Assembly: GCF_018614055.1 (NCBI RefSeq)
Contig: NZ_JAGGPB010000018.1
Location: forward strand, 1 to 64,000
DNA: 64,000 nt
Reading direction: 5' to 3'
DNA from: Streptomyces sp. ISL-98
GTDB lineage: Bacteria; Actinomycetota; Actinomycetes; Streptomycetales; Streptomycetaceae
Position numbers and translations under genes: made by a program. Positions 53,267 through 62,993 of this stretch are shown piece after piece. The notes beneath the pieces are model-generated. The model had not been told where the DNA came from. It did not search any database and saw only the letters and a program-made list of their open reading frames with translations. Position 1 is the stretch's first letter. Each line of letters begins with the position of its first letter.

Positions 53267-54111
53267 CGAAACTCCTGCGTGCTCGCGCCGGGCGCCATCT
53301 GCACGGCGGTCCCCTCACCTACGCCGTGCTGACCGTCTTCACCCTCGGGTCACTGTTCCCCCTCGTCTGGACGGCGATCGCGGCCTCCCGCAACAACACC
53401 CGGCTGTCCCAGACGCCGCCACCGTTCTGGTTCGGCGGGAACCTCTTCAAGAATCTCCAGACCGCCTGGACCGACGCCAACATGGGCCTCGCGCTGCTCA
53501 ATACGGCGGTGGTGGCCGGGACGATCGCGCTGGGGACCGTCCTCTTCTCGACGCTTGCCGGTTTCGCCTTCGCCAAGCTGCGCTTCCGCTTCAAGAATCT
53601 GCTGATGCTGCTCGTCGTCGCCACGATGATGGTGCCGCCTCAGCTGAGCGTCGTACCTCTGTTCATGACCGTTGCCGAGCTGGAGTGGACCGACCAGCTC
53701 CAGGCCGTCATCCTGCCCACCCTGGTCAGCGCCTTCGGGGTCTTCTTCATGCGCCAGTACCTGGTGCAGGCGCTGCCCAGCGAACTGGTCGAGGCGGCCA
53801 GGGTGGACGGCGCGAGCAGTCTGCGGATCATCTGGCACATCGTCTTCCCGGCCGCCAGGCCCGCGATGGCGGTACTCGGGATGCTGACCTTCGTGGCCGC
53901 CTGGAACGACTTCTTCTGGCCGATCATCGCGCTGACCCAGGACAACCCGACCGTGCAGGTGGCACTCGCCAACCTCGGTCAGGGCTTCGTCCCCGACCAG
54001 TCGGTCATCATGGCCGGCGCGCTGCTCGGCACGCTCCCGCTGCTGCTCGCCTTCGTGATCTTCGGCAGGCAGATCGTGGGCGGAATCATGCAGGGCGCGG
54101 TCAAGGGCTGA
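53263..54111 (+). CDS. cebG: Cellobiose ABC transporter permease (CebG)
   Basis: The protein is 282 aa, MalG-type, with six spans and the EAA loop 'SELVEAARVDGASSLRIIWH'. N-terminal span 'YAVLTVFTLGSLFPLVWTAI' and C-terminal 'LLGTLPLLLAFVIFGRQIVG' are typical. It forms the channel with CebF. bglC follows 36 nt downstream with its own GGGAG ribosome site. Confidence 0.94.
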   Translation: MTKLLRARAGRHLHGGPLTYAVLTVFTLGSLFPLVWTAIAASRNNTRLSQTPPPFWFGGNLFKNLQTAWTDANMGLALLNTAVVAGTIALGTVLFSTLAGFAFAKLRFRFKNLLMLLVVATMMVPPQLSVVPLFMTVAELEWTDQLQAVILPTLVSAFGVFFMRQYLVQALPSELVEAARVDGASSLRIIWHIVFPAARPAMAVLGMLTFVAAWNDFFWPIIALTQDNPTVQVALANLGQGFVPDQSVIMAGALLGTLPLLLAFVIFGRQIVGGIMQGAVKG

Positions 54112-54147
54112 CCTGCGTCCCCTCCTTCTTACACCGGGAGCACATCC

Positions 54148-55557
54148 ATGCCTGAGAGCTTTCCGCCCGGCTTCCTGTGGGGCGCCGCCACTGCCGCGTA
54201 CCAGATCGAGGGCGCGGCACAGGAGGACGGCCGTACGCCGTCGATCTGGGACACCTTCAGTCATACGCCGGGCAAGGTGCTCGGCGGTGACACCGGCGAC
54301 GTGGCCGTCGACCACTACCACCGCATGCGTGACGACGTACGGATGATGGCCGACCTGGGCCTGACGGCGTACCGCTTCTCCGTCTCCTGGCCGCGCGTGC
54401 AGCCGACCGGCCGGGGCCCGGCCGTCCAGCGCGGCCTGGACTTCTACCGAGCGCTGACCGACGAGCTGCTCGCGGCGGGCATCCAGCCCAGCCTGACGCT
54501 CTACCACTGGGACCTGCCGCAGGAACTGGAAGACGCGGGCGGTTGGCCGGCGCGCGACACGGCGTACCACTTCGCCGAGTACGCGGGCCTGGTCGCCGAC
54601 GCCCTGCGCGACCGCGTCGAACTGTGGACCACCCTCAACGAGCCCTGGTGCAGCGCCTTTCTGGGGTACGGGTCCGGGGTGCACGCCCCGGGACGCACCG
54701 ACCCGGTGGCCGCCCTGCGCGCCGCTCACCACCTCAACCTGGGCCACGGCCTCGCCACCCGGGCGCTGCGCGCCGCGCTGCCGGGCCGTGCGCGGATCGG
54801 GGTCGCCCTCAACCCGAGCGCGGTACGGCCGCTGACGCAGTCGCCGGGCGATGTGGACGCGGCACGCCGTATCGACGCGCTGGCGAACCGCGTCTTCACC
54901 GGCCCGATGCTGACGGGCGAGTACCCGGCGGACCTTCTGACCGACACCGCGCACTTGACGGACTGGTCGTTCGTACGGGAGGGCGATACGGCGACGGCGG
55001 GTCAGCGGCTCGACGTCCTGGGCATCAACTACTACGCCCCGACGGTGGTTTCGGCGGCCGCAGCCGGTGAGGGCTCACGCCGGGACGGCCACGGCGCCAG
55101 CGACCACTCCCCCTGGCCGGGCTCGGAGTCCGTCACCTTCCACCAGCCGCCGGGCGAACTGACGGCAATGGACTGGTCCGTCGACCCGACAGGGCTGTAC
55201 GACCTGCTGATGCGGTACGCCCATGAATCCCCCGGCACCACGCTGATGATCACCGAAAACGGCGCGGCGTACGACGACAAACCGACCCCCGACGGCTCGG
55301 TCCACGACCCGGACCGCATCCGCTACCTGCACGGCCACCTGGCAGCGGTGCACCGGGCGATCGCGGACGGGGCGGACGTACGCGGCTACTTCCTGTGGTC
55401 CCTGATGGACAACTTCGAGTGGGCATACGGCTACAGCAAGCGTTTCGGCGCGGTGTACGTGGATTACGAGACTCAGGCACGTACGCCGAAGTCGAGTGCG
55501 GGGTGGTACGGGAAGGTGGCTCGGACGGGCGAACTGCCGGAGGCGCCGGTGGGCTGA
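54148..55557 (+). CDS. bglC: Cytoplasmic beta-glucosidase, GH1 (BglC)
   Basis: The protein is 469 aa without signal peptide. It is a full GH1 barrel: N-terminal signature '[20 protein letters not shown]', acid/base Glu165 in '[10 protein letters not shown]', nucleophile Glu370 in 'ITENGAAY', and the aglycone-pocket end '[20 protein letters not shown]'. It hydrolyses imported cellobiose and cellotriose to glucose, removing the CebR inducer. It completes the ceb operon. Confidence 0.95.
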   Translation: MPESFPPGFLWGAATAAYQIEGAAQEDGRTPSIWDTFSHTPGKVLGGDTGDVAVDHYHRMRDDVRMMADLGLTAYRFSVSWPRVQPTGRGPAVQRGLDFYRALTDELLAAGIQPSLTLYHWDLPQELEDAGGWPARDTAYHFAEYAGLVADALRDRVELWTTLNEPWCSAFLGYGSGVHAPGRTDPVAALRAAHHLNLGHGLATRALRAALPGRARIGVALNPSAVRPLTQSPGDVDAARRIDALANRVFTGPMLTGEYPADLLTDTAHLTDWSFVREGDTATAGQRLDVLGINYYAPTVVSAAAAGEGSRRDGHGASDHSPWPGSESVTFHQPPGELTAMDWSVDPTGLYDLLMRYAHESPGTTLMITENGAAYDDKPTPDGSVHDPDRIRYLHGHLAAVHRAIADGADVRGYFLWSLMDNFEWAYGYSKRFGAVYVDYETQARTPKSSAGWYGKVARTGELPEAPVG

Positions 55558-55567
55558 CCACGAGGCA

Positions 55568-55583
55568 GTCGCCGGGCGGCGAC
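55568..55583. terminator. Short hairpin after bglC
   Basis: GTCGCCG and CGGCGAC (55568-55574, 55577-55583) can pair around only two bases, so the top would open. The adjacent genes are convergent. Evidence is weak. Confidence 0.35.
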
Positions 55584-55611
55584 GGTCACGACCCGCACGG
55601 CGTCACCGGCG

Positions 55612-56505
55612 CTACGGGGCGGCCGTTTCCGCCCGGTGGAGGAACGACTCGAGAACCTGGCGGAAGCGTTCCGGTTCCTCGGCCGAGGGCAGGTGTGCGC
55701 TCTGCTCGAAGACGACCCACTCGGCGCCACGGATACCGTCGGCCAGCGGCCGGACCACGGTTGGGGTCGTCACGTCGTAGCGACCTGAGGTCACAAGTAC
55801 GGGCAGGTCCAGCTCGCCCAGGCGGGCGGTGATGTCCCAGTCCTTCAGGTTGCCCGTCACGTTCCACTCCGCGCCCCACATGGTCTCGTACACGTCCTCG
55901 CGCCAGTTCGTGACGGAGCGCATGAGGTGATCGGGCCAGGGATCGAGCCGGCAGAGCCACCGCTTGTGGAAGGCCATGGTGGCTTCCACGTATGCGTCGT
56001 CGCCGGTCGTACCGTCCGCTTCGTGCCGGTCGATGACCTCCTGGACCTCAGGGGGAAGGGATTCCTTCAGCCGGCGTGCCTCGGCTTCATAGGCGGGGGC
56101 GCCGGCAATGGGGCCGGCCAGGACCAGGCCGACCAGTCCGGCCGGCCGGCCGAGCACGTACTCGAGGGCCACCTGGCTGCCCCACGAATGACCGAGAATG
56201 TGCAGCCGGCCGAGCCCGAGCTCCTCGCGCACGGCGGCGACTTCGTCGACGAAGGTGTCCATGACCCACAGGCCCGGGTCGTCCGGGTGGTCGGAGCGGC
56301 CGCAGCCGAGCTGGTCGTAGAAGACAACCGGGCGCCCGTTCTCACCGGCCAGCGCCGCCAGGTCTTCCAGATAGTCGTGGGGGCAGCCCGGCCCACCGTT
56401 GATCACGAGCAGGGGCAGCTTCCCGTCGGGCGCGGGCAATTCGCCCACGATCTGGTACCAGGTGCGGTACTCACGGAACGGAACGGTTCCTTCGGTCACG
56501 GCCAC
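55612..56505 (-). CDS. Proline iminopeptidase-like alpha/beta hydrolase (S33)
   Basis: The protein is 297 aa from GTG 56505 with GGGAGG at 7 nt; a GTG at 56499 is an alternative. It has the S33 pattern: oxyanion 'LLVINGGPGCPHDYLEDLAA', 'VVFYDQLGCGRSDHP', nucleophile elbow 'HILGHSWGSQVALEYVLGRP', and the acid and His regions 'VLVTSGRYDVTTPTVVRPLA' and 'FEQSAHLPSAEEPERFRQVL'. This is the proline-iminopeptidase/tricorn-factor-F1 type, cytoplasmic. It overlaps the upstream hydrolase gene by 10 nt, so the two are translated together. Confidence 0.88.
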   Translation of the reverse strand: MAVTEGTVPFREYRTWYQIVGELPAPDGKLPLLVINGGPGCPHDYLEDLAALAGENGRPVVFYDQLGCGRSDHPDDPGLWVMDTFVDEVAAVREELGLGRLHILGHSWGSQVALEYVLGRPAGLVGLVLAGPIAGAPAYEAEARRLKESLPPEVQEVIDRHEADGTTGDDAYVEATMAFHKRWLCRLDPWPDHLMRSVTNWREDVYETMWGAEWNVTGNLKDWDITARLGELDLPVLVTSGRYDVTTPTVVRPLADGIRGAEWVVFEQSAHLPSAEEPERFRQVLESFLHRAETAAP

Positions 56506-57347
56506 GAGGTGGCCTCCCGGCCGTGCAGGAACCCCAGGAGTGCCGCCGTGAGTTCGGCCGGGGCGTCCTCCTGGACCAAGTGGCCCGCGCCCTCGATCGG
56601 TACGAAGGTCGCGCACGGGATCAGGGCGTCGAGCTCCCTGCCCCGGGCAATCGGGATCCACGTGTCGTCCGTGCCCCAGCAGATCAGCACGGGCGGGGCC
56701 AGTTCGCCGTAACGGCGCTGGATTTCGTCGGTGTAGCGCTCGTCGGCCTGGGCGATCTGGCGGTAGAAGGCCGGCTGGCCCAGGTCGCCCAGCCAGGGCT
56801 CCACGAGGCGGTCCAGGACCGCCGGGTGCAGGCCGGAGGAGCTTGCCGACGTGATGTATTCGCGTACGAGCGCACCGTGCAGGGCGGACGGCAGTTGCTC
56901 GAAGACAGCCGGATGTTCTCCGACGAGACGGAAGAAGGGCGAGCCCCACGGCGCGAGCGCCACCGGGTCCACCAGCGCCAGCGCCCGGTAGTGCGCGCCG
57001 TGCAGCAGATGCGCTCGCAGGGCCACCGCCCCGCCGAAGTCGTGGGCCACGATCTGGGGGTCCGGCAGGTTCCAGTGGACCAGGAGGTCGGCGAAGACAC
57101 GGGCCTGCGCGGCCAGCGACACGTCCTGGCCCGCTGCCTTCTCCGAGACGCCGTAACCCGGCATGTCCCAGACGTACACGCAGAATCCACGGCCGACGAG
57201 CGCCCGGGCCACGGCTCGCCACACATAAGAGGAGAAGGGCGTGCCGTGGAGGAGTACGACGGGCGGGCCCGCCGCGTCGCCCGTTCGGTCCCAGCGGACC
57301 TCTCCCGATGTGCTGGGGAACGTCCTGGTCAGGTGCCATTCGGTCAT
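56496..57347 (-). CDS. Alpha/beta hydrolase, haloalkane-dehalogenase-like
   Basis: The protein is 283 aa, ATG 57347 with GGGAGAGGG upstream. Visible motifs are 'PPVVLLHGTPFSSYVWRAVA' (oxyanion HGTP), 'VYVWDMPGYGVSEKAAGQDV', nucleophile region 'QIVAHDFGGAVALRAHLLHG' with Asp rather than Ser (HDFGG), 'PVLICWGTDDTWIPIARGRE' and 'IEGAGHLVQEDAPAELTAAL'. The Asp nucleophile points to the haloalkane dehalogenase/epoxide hydrolase branch. Substrate unknown. It is the first gene of a two-gene operon. Confidence 0.87.
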   Translation of the reverse strand: MTEWHLTRTFPSTSGEVRWDRTGDAAGPPVVLLHGTPFSSYVWRAVARALVGRGFCVYVWDMPGYGVSEKAAGQDVSLAAQARVFADLLVHWNLPDPQIVAHDFGGAVALRAHLLHGAHYRALALVDPVALAPWGSPFFRLVGEHPAVFEQLPSALHGALVREYITSASSSGLHPAVLDRLVEPWLGDLGQPAFYRQIAQADERYTDEIQRRYGELAPPVLICWGTDDTWIPIARGRELDALIPCATFVPIEGAGHLVQEDAPAELTAALLGFLHGREATSWP

Positions 57348-57464
57348 GTGCCGTGCCCTCTCCCTCGGCCTCGACCGTACATCCGCGCCGAGGGGCGGTG
57401 ATGAGCCATTCGTGTTGTCATCGATGGAGGAGTGAAAAGCGACGCCCCGAAGGCGGGAGAAATC

Positions 57465-57905
57465 ATGGCCAGGAACAAGCAGCTCAAGGCCCGCGACATC
57501 ATGACCGGCGGCGTGCAGTGCGTCGGCGCGCACCAGTCGCTGTTCGATGCGTCAAGGATGATGCGGGACCTGAATGTCGGCTGCCTGCCCATCTGCGGCG
57601 ACGACAACAGGCTCAAGGGCTTGATCACCGACCGTGACATCGTCATCCAGTGTTGCGCCGAAGGCGTGGACCCGGCGACGGTGCAGGCGGGCACCCTGCA
57701 GGGAGAGGTGCACTGGATCGATGCCGACCAGACCGCCGACGAGGCGCTGGCGAGGATGGAACAGCACCAGATCAAGCGTCTGCCGGTGATCGACGTCAAG
57801 GAGGGCCACAGCCTGATCGGAATGATCACCGAGGCGAACCTCGCCAAGAACCTCAGCGACGAGCAGATCGCGGAGTTCGCGACCCGCGTCTACGCGAACG
57901 CCTGA
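57465..57905 (+). CDS. Two-CBS-domain protein
   Basis: The protein is 146 aa, ATG 57465 with GGAG at 6 nt; a GTG at 57432 is too close to its purines. Two CBS motifs form one Bateman module: 'KARDIMTGGVQCVGAHQSLF' to 'GLITDRDIVIQCCAEG', then 'ADEALARMEQHQIKRLPVID' to 'LIGMITEANLAKNL'. No other domain is attached. Such free CBS proteins bind adenosyl nucleotides and act as energy sensors. It is divergent from the hydrolase pair. Confidence 0.87.
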   Translation: MARNKQLKARDIMTGGVQCVGAHQSLFDASRMMRDLNVGCLPICGDDNRLKGLITDRDIVIQCCAEGVDPATVQAGTLQGEVHWIDADQTADEALARMEQHQIKRLPVIDVKEGHSLIGMITEANLAKNLSDEQIAEFATRVYANA

Positions 57906-57968
57906 CAACCACAGTCGGTACACCAGCCCCCGGGCGGCCGTCGGCCGGCCGTCCCGGGGCGCCACCAT

Positions 57969-58271
57969 TCACAGGGGCTGTACCCCTGCGGCTGCCAGGC
58001 CCTTCTGGAGGTCGTCGGCGTTCATCACCGGGTGGAGCTCGAACTTCGCGCCGAGCAGTTCGAAGAGCGGCTCCGCGATGGCGGGCATCTCGGAGCTGTC
58101 CTTCATGTCGAAGACGAATGTGCAGCATCGACAGCCGTTGCTGGGGCCGAAGTAGGCCGCCTCGGGCTTGAGCTTTTCCGTCATCGCCACCATGAGCTTT
58201 TGCAGTGAGCCGTTGTTGATCGCCTGATTCGAGGCCTCGGTGTCCAGCACCGCTCGCAGCATCATCCTCAT
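57969..58271 (-). CDS. Small conserved actinobacterial protein
   Basis: The protein is 100 aa, ATG 58271 with GGAAGGAGAG. The sequence 'MRMMLRAVLDTEASNQAINN', 'LKPEAAYFGPSNGCRCCTFV', 'FDMKDSSEMPAIAEPLFELL' and 'FELHPVMNADDLQKGL' looks like a single ferredoxin-like (dimeric alpha-beta barrel) domain. Closely similar hypothetical proteins are, from memory, widespread in actinobacteria. Two adjacent cysteines ('RCCTF') are notable. Function unknown. Confidence 0.75.
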   Translation of the reverse strand: MRMMLRAVLDTEASNQAINNGSLQKLMVAMTEKLKPEAAYFGPSNGCRCCTFVFDMKDSSEMPAIAEPLFELLGAKFELHPVMNADDLQKGLAAAGVQPL

Positions 58272-58491
58272 CGCACTCTCTCCTTCCGCGCACCAAACCG
58301 CCGCGGTCCCGTCCGCGCGCACTGAAGCCCGGTGGCGTCCCGATCAGCCTCGCTTCGGCTGATCAGGGCGGCAACATCTCGGCGACCGTCCGTGCACCAC
58401 CCGGCACAGCGGCGTGCCCCGACCGTGTGGGGATCCGGCCGGGGCACGCCTGGGGGGTGGCGGTTCTGGAAGTAGCTGACGGTCAGTCGGG

Positions 58492-59985
58492 CTACTTGTA
58501 CGCCGCGAACGCCTTCGTGAAGGCCAGCGGCTCCTGCAGGATCGAGCTGCACGTCGCGTCCGCCGTGCCCTGCTCGCCGCCCGGGCACTGCTTGTCGCGG
58601 GTCGAGGACCACATCGACAGCCAGCCGAGGCCCTTCTCCTTGGCGAACTTCACCAGCTGCGTCGCGTCGTCGGGCCGGAAGATCTCCGTCGTCACGTCGT
58701 TGACGCCGATCATCGGGGTGACGGCGACCGCCTTCCACGCCGCCGCGTCCGAGAGCCCGAGCACGCCCTTGATCTGGGCCTGGGTCGCGGTCGCCGCCTG
58801 GGTGGCGTACGTACCCATGTCGCCGCTGTACGCCGGTCCGTAGTCCATCGCCATGATGTTGACCGCGTTGATCTTCACGCCGTTCTTCTTGGCGTCGGCG
58901 ATCAGGTCCACGCCCGGCTGGGTCAGGCCCTCGGGCATCACCGGCAGGGTGAAGGACACATCCAGGCCGGGGTGCTTCTTCTGGAGCTGGGCTATCGCCT
59001 GCGCGCGGCGGGTGTTGGCGGCCGCGTCGGGGAGGGCCGCGCCCTCGATGTCGAAGTCGACCTTGGTGAGCTTGTACGCGTCCACGACCTTGCCGTACGC
59101 CGCCGCGAGGTCGGTGGCGGAGGAGCAGTTGAGCGCCAGCTCCTTGCCCGCCGCGCCGCCGAAGGAGACCCGTACGTCGCCGCCCTTCGCGCGCAGCGCG
59201 CCGATCTGGGAGGCCACCTTGTCGCTCGCCAGGTCGGTCACGCCGCCCCACAGGGGGGCGCAGCTGCCGCCCGAGGTGATGAAGGCCAGGTTGAACTCCT
59301 TCACCCCGGTCTTGGCCGCGGTGTCCACCAGGTCGTACGCCGGGTGGAGGGACGTGTCGACGTACGGAGCGAACTGGGCGCCGGCGGCCGTCGGGGGCGC
59401 GGTGGTGGGAGCCGGGGTGGTGGGAGGCTTGGTGGTCGGCGGCGCGGTCGTCGGGGGCTTCTGCGACGGCGTCGGCTTCTCGGACGGTGTCGGCTTGCCC
59501 GTCGGCGTGGGCTGCTCGGTGGGGCGTCCGCTGGGCTGCGGTGCCGGGCTGTCGCCGACCGAGCACTTGGCCCGGTTGATGAGGCAGTTGGCGGGGTCGC
59601 CCGCCTTGCCGTCCGCCGAGGTCACGAAGCCGACGGTGACCGACGCGCCCGGCGCGAGCTCCTTGTTCCAGCTCGCGGGCTTCACGGTGACGCGCTGCCC
59701 CTTGACGGTGTGTTCGCCGTTCCAGAGGGAGCCGATCTTCGTGCCGGCCGGCAGGTCGAATGCGAGCGTCCAGTCCGACTGGGCCTTGCCGGTGTCGTTG
59801 GTGACGACGTACTGGCCGGTGTAACCGCCGTTCCAGTCGCTGGTCCTGGTGTAGGCGGCGCCGACCGCGGCGGCCTGCGCCGTCCCTGTGAACGCGAACG
59901 CCGCGCCACCGATCACTGCCGCGGCGACCACCGCGCCGACGGCCTTGGTCCTGCCGCTCGCCGTGCGCCGGTGCGTACTGCTCAT
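58492..59985 (-). CDS. Secreted chitinase: CBM2 plus GH18
   Basis: The protein is 497 aa. Signal peptide 1-38 ('AVGAVVAAAVIGGAAFAFTG', AQA). A CBM2-type cellulose/chitin-binding domain spans about 39-142 ('WNGGYTGQYVVTNDTGKAQS', 'SLWNGEHTVKGQRVTVKPAS'). A Pro/Thr-rich linker (about 145-200, repeats of PTP and PPTT) leads to the GH18 barrel with 'FNLAFITSGGSCAPLWGG' and catalytic 'VDFDIEG' (Glu314, DxxDxDxE type). It is close to bacterial ChiC/D-type single-barrel GH18. It should degrade chitin outside the cell. A two-component system lies upstream on the same strand. Confidence 0.93.
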   Translation of the reverse strand: MSSTHRRTASGRTKAVGAVVAAAVIGGAAFAFTGTAQAAAVGAAYTRTSDWNGGYTGQYVVTNDTGKAQSDWTLAFDLPAGTKIGSLWNGEHTVKGQRVTVKPASWNKELAPGASVTVGFVTSADGKAGDPANCLINRAKCSVGDSPAPQPSGRPTEQPTPTGKPTPSEKPTPSQKPPTTAPPTTKPPTTPAPTTAPPTAAGAQFAPYVDTSLHPAYDLVDTAAKTGVKEFNLAFITSGGSCAPLWGGVTDLASDKVASQIGALRAKGGDVRVSFGGAAGKELALNCSSATDLAAAYGKVVDAYKLTKVDFDIEGAALPDAAANTRRAQAIAQLQKKHPGLDVSFTLPVMPEGLTQPGVDLIADAKKNGVKINAVNIMAMDYGPAYSGDMGTYATQAATATQAQIKGVLGLSDAAAWKAVAVTPMIGVNDVTTEIFRPDDATQLVKFAKEKGLGWLSMWSSTRDKQCPGGEQGTADATCSSILQEPLAFTKAFAAYK

Positions 59986-60126
59986 CGCGTGCCTGCCTCT
60001 GCGTTTACGGGGATACCCGTGCGTACGAAGTGGGGATGCGGCAGCACGCTAGCGAGCCCGAAACGGGCAAATGGAAGGTTTGAGGCAGGGGTTCAGGATC
60101 TTAGGGCGCAGTTAAGGAAGGCATGG

Positions 60127-60143
60127 GAGCCCTTTAAGGGCTC
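60127..60143. terminator. Palindrome between the sensor kinase and chitinase genes
   Basis: GAGCCCTTTAAGGGCTC is a perfect 17-bp inverted repeat (8-bp arms) 18 nt beyond the kinase stop. It could end the two-component operon or be an operator for the chitinase 142 nt downstream. Confidence 0.5.
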
Positions 60144-60173
60144 TAGATCTTCAGGGTGTTCTAGATCTTCAGG
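60142..60173. repeat. 14-bp direct repeat covering the kinase stop codon
   Basis: TCTAGATCTTCAGG occurs at 60142-60155 and 60160-60173 with an 18-bp period. The second copy contains the kinase stop (CTA on the plus strand, 60161-60163), so the repeat duplicates the end of the gene including a spare in-frame stop. Confidence 0.85.
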
Positions 60174-61572
60174 CCCGCAGGCCGCTTCCCCGCCCCGCGC
60201 CTGCTCCGCCCGAGCCGGTGGCCGTGCCCGAGCCGGCTGTCCGACGCGGTACGCCCGTCGAGGCCGATCCAGATGCGGACCTCCGTACCGCCGAGCACGG
60301 AATGCCCGATGCGTACGTCACCACCCGTCGACTCGGCGACACGGCGCACGATGTCCAGGCCGAGGCCGGTCGATCCGTCCTTGCCGCCGCTGTTGCCGCG
60401 CACCAGCGCCGCCTTCGGGTCGGAGATGCCGGGACCCGCGTCGGACACGAGGACGATCACGGCGTCGTCCCCGTTGTGCACGTCGACCGAGAAGGCCGTG
60501 CCCAGGGGCGTGTGCCGGAAGACGTTGCCGAGCAACGCGTCGAGTGCGGCGGCCAGTTCGGGCCGGGCGACCGGGATGCGTACCGGTCGGTCGACGCCCG
60601 CCAGGCGCACCTTTCTGCCCTCGTCCTCCGCGAGCGCCGACCAGAAGTCCATGCGTTCGCGTACGACTTCGGACACGTCGCAGCCCGCGCCCGGCCCGGC
60701 CGCGCCCTGCGTCTGCGAGCGCTGCTCGCGCGCGGTGCGGATGATCGTGTCGACCTCGCGTTCCAGCTGCTCGACGGCGGCCCTGGTCTGCTCGGCGGCC
60801 GGGCCCTCGCCCAGCGAGGCGGCGTTGAGGCGCAGCACGGTCAGCGGGGTGCGGAGGCGGTGCGACAGGTCCGCGGCGAGCTCCCGCTCGTTGGCGAGGA
60901 GCTGCACGACCTGGTCGGCCATGGAGTTGAACGCGGCCGCCGCGGAGCGCAGCTCGGTGGGCCCCTCCTCGGGCACGCGCACGCCGAGCCTGCCCTCCCC
61001 CAGGTCGTGCGCGGCGCCCGCGAGCCGCTGGGCGGGCTGGACCATGCGTACGCCGAGCCGGTCGGCGACCGCCACCGAGCCGACGATCAGCGCGAGGCCC
61101 ACCCCGGAGAGGACGAGCCAGGCGGTGGCCACGCCATTGCTGACGTCGCCCTCGGGCACGTACACCTCGACGACGGCGATCCGGCCGCTGGCCACGGCGG
61201 TGGGCTGGAGCAGCGCGTAGCCGCCGGGCACCTCCGAGATGGAGGCGCGGCCGATCCGCCGGGTGGTCTCCAGGTCCTGCTGCGCGGCCCGGCGCCGCCC
61301 GATCTCCAGCGGTACGCTGCCGGGTTCGTCGGTGGCCGGGACGTGCACGGCCATCCGGCCGGCGATGCCGACCTCGGTGGTCTGGACGGCCCGGTCGAGC
61401 GAGTCGCGGTCGGTGGTGATGGAGAGGGTGGGGCCGATGGCGGCGGCCCAGCGTTCGGCGTTGGAGAAGGCCCTGTCCCTGGCCATCTCCTTGATGACGA
61501 GGCCGAGGGGTACGGCGAAGGCCACCACGACCATCACGGTCACGGCCAGGCACACCTTGACGAGCGCCCACC

Positions 61573-61576
<4 letters not shown>
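60161..61576 (-). CDS. Sensor histidine kinase (OmpR-partner type)
   Basis: The protein is 471 aa. Membrane span about 8-30, extracytoplasmic sensor about 31-150, span about 155-175, HAMP about 180-230, then HisKA with His239 in 'DLSHRLRTPLTVLRL' and HATPase_c with 'LLGNVFRHTPLGT', 'SDAGPGIS' and 'GSTGLGLDIVRRVAES'. The tail of about 30 residues is basic. It overlaps the response-regulator gene by 4 nt. The chitinase gene is next downstream, so it may sense chitin or wall fragments, but that is context only. Confidence 0.92.
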
Positions 61577-62262
<686 letters not shown>

Positions 62263-62361
62263 GGGCGGCACCGTACGCCATACGGGTGAGCGGAGGCGGC
62301 CCTGATCCACGGTGCAGCCCCCAGGGTCCCCCTGGGACAGGGGCGGTACGGGTGGTGCAGT

Positions 62362-62958
62362 ATGGCCCCGATGCAACGAGGACTCGTACATGCCATGGCG
62401 TGGTCGCTCGCCACGGGCGCGGCGGTCACGCTGTCCTGGTGGGGCGTGCACACGGTGATGGCGGGCACGGCGTACGACCCTCCGCAGGCCCTGCCGCTCC
62501 CGGCCGACCTGCCCTCGCAGGACAGCACCGCACAGGGCGCCGAGCCGCAGGCGTCCTCGACGCGGCGCCCCGACGACAACGCCTCGGACAAGAAGCCTTC
62601 CAGGACTCCGAGCGGCCCGGCTTCGCGGTCGAGCAGCCCCCAGGACGAGGCCCCGGGGACGCCGAGCCGTACACCCGCGGGATCCGGCAGCCCGTCCGGC
62701 CCCGGGTCTCCCGGCACGGGGGCGGAGTCCGAGTCCGGCCAGGTGAAGAGCTACAACACCGACGGCGGCCGGGTCACCTTCGACATCGGCAAGAGCTCGG
62801 CGACGCTGGTCTCGGCAACGCCTGCGACGGGCTGGTCGATGCAGGTCTGGAAGAACACGACGTGGATCCGGGTGGAGTTCGCGGCGGGAGGCGAGGCCAT
62901 CACGGTCTTCTGCACCTGGCACGACCACGAGCCGACGGTCGAGATCATCAAGTCCTGA
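62362..62958 (+). CDS. Membrane-anchored or secreted protein with Ser/Pro-rich stalk
   Basis: The protein is 198 aa. An N-terminal hydrophobic segment (about 10-34, 'MAWSLATGAAVTLSWWGVHT') acts as signal or anchor. A Ser/Pro/Thr-rich low-complexity stalk (about 50-125) follows, then a compact beta-rich C-terminal domain ('VKSYNTDGGRVTFDIGKSSA' to 'VFCTWHDHEPTVEIIKS'). The start is ATG 62362 or 62371. No known family. Its divergence from the OmpR-type regulator suggests linked control. Confidence 0.75.
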   Translation: MAPMQRGLVHAMAWSLATGAAVTLSWWGVHTVMAGTAYDPPQALPLPADLPSQDSTAQGAEPQASSTRRPDDNASDKKPSRTPSGPASRSSSPQDEAPGTPSRTPAGSGSPSGPGSPGTGAESESGQVKSYNTDGGRVTFDIGKSSATLVSATPATGWSMQVWKNTTWIRVEFAAGGEAITVFCTWHDHEPTVEIIKS

Positions 62959-62993
62959 CCGGAGCCGGGTCCTGAGCGGGACTGCTGGATGAG

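Noticed and set aside
49601..55557. Thaxtomin-type virulence control by CebR
   Set aside because: The ceb genes are the ordinary cellobiose system of saprophytic streptomycetes; no txt gene is present.
55612..57339. A 575-codon open frame on the minus strand ending in the S33 hydrolase
   Set aside because: The N-terminal half is the shifted frame of the overlapping dehalogenase-like gene. A GTG with a good ribosome site at 56505 starts the real protein.
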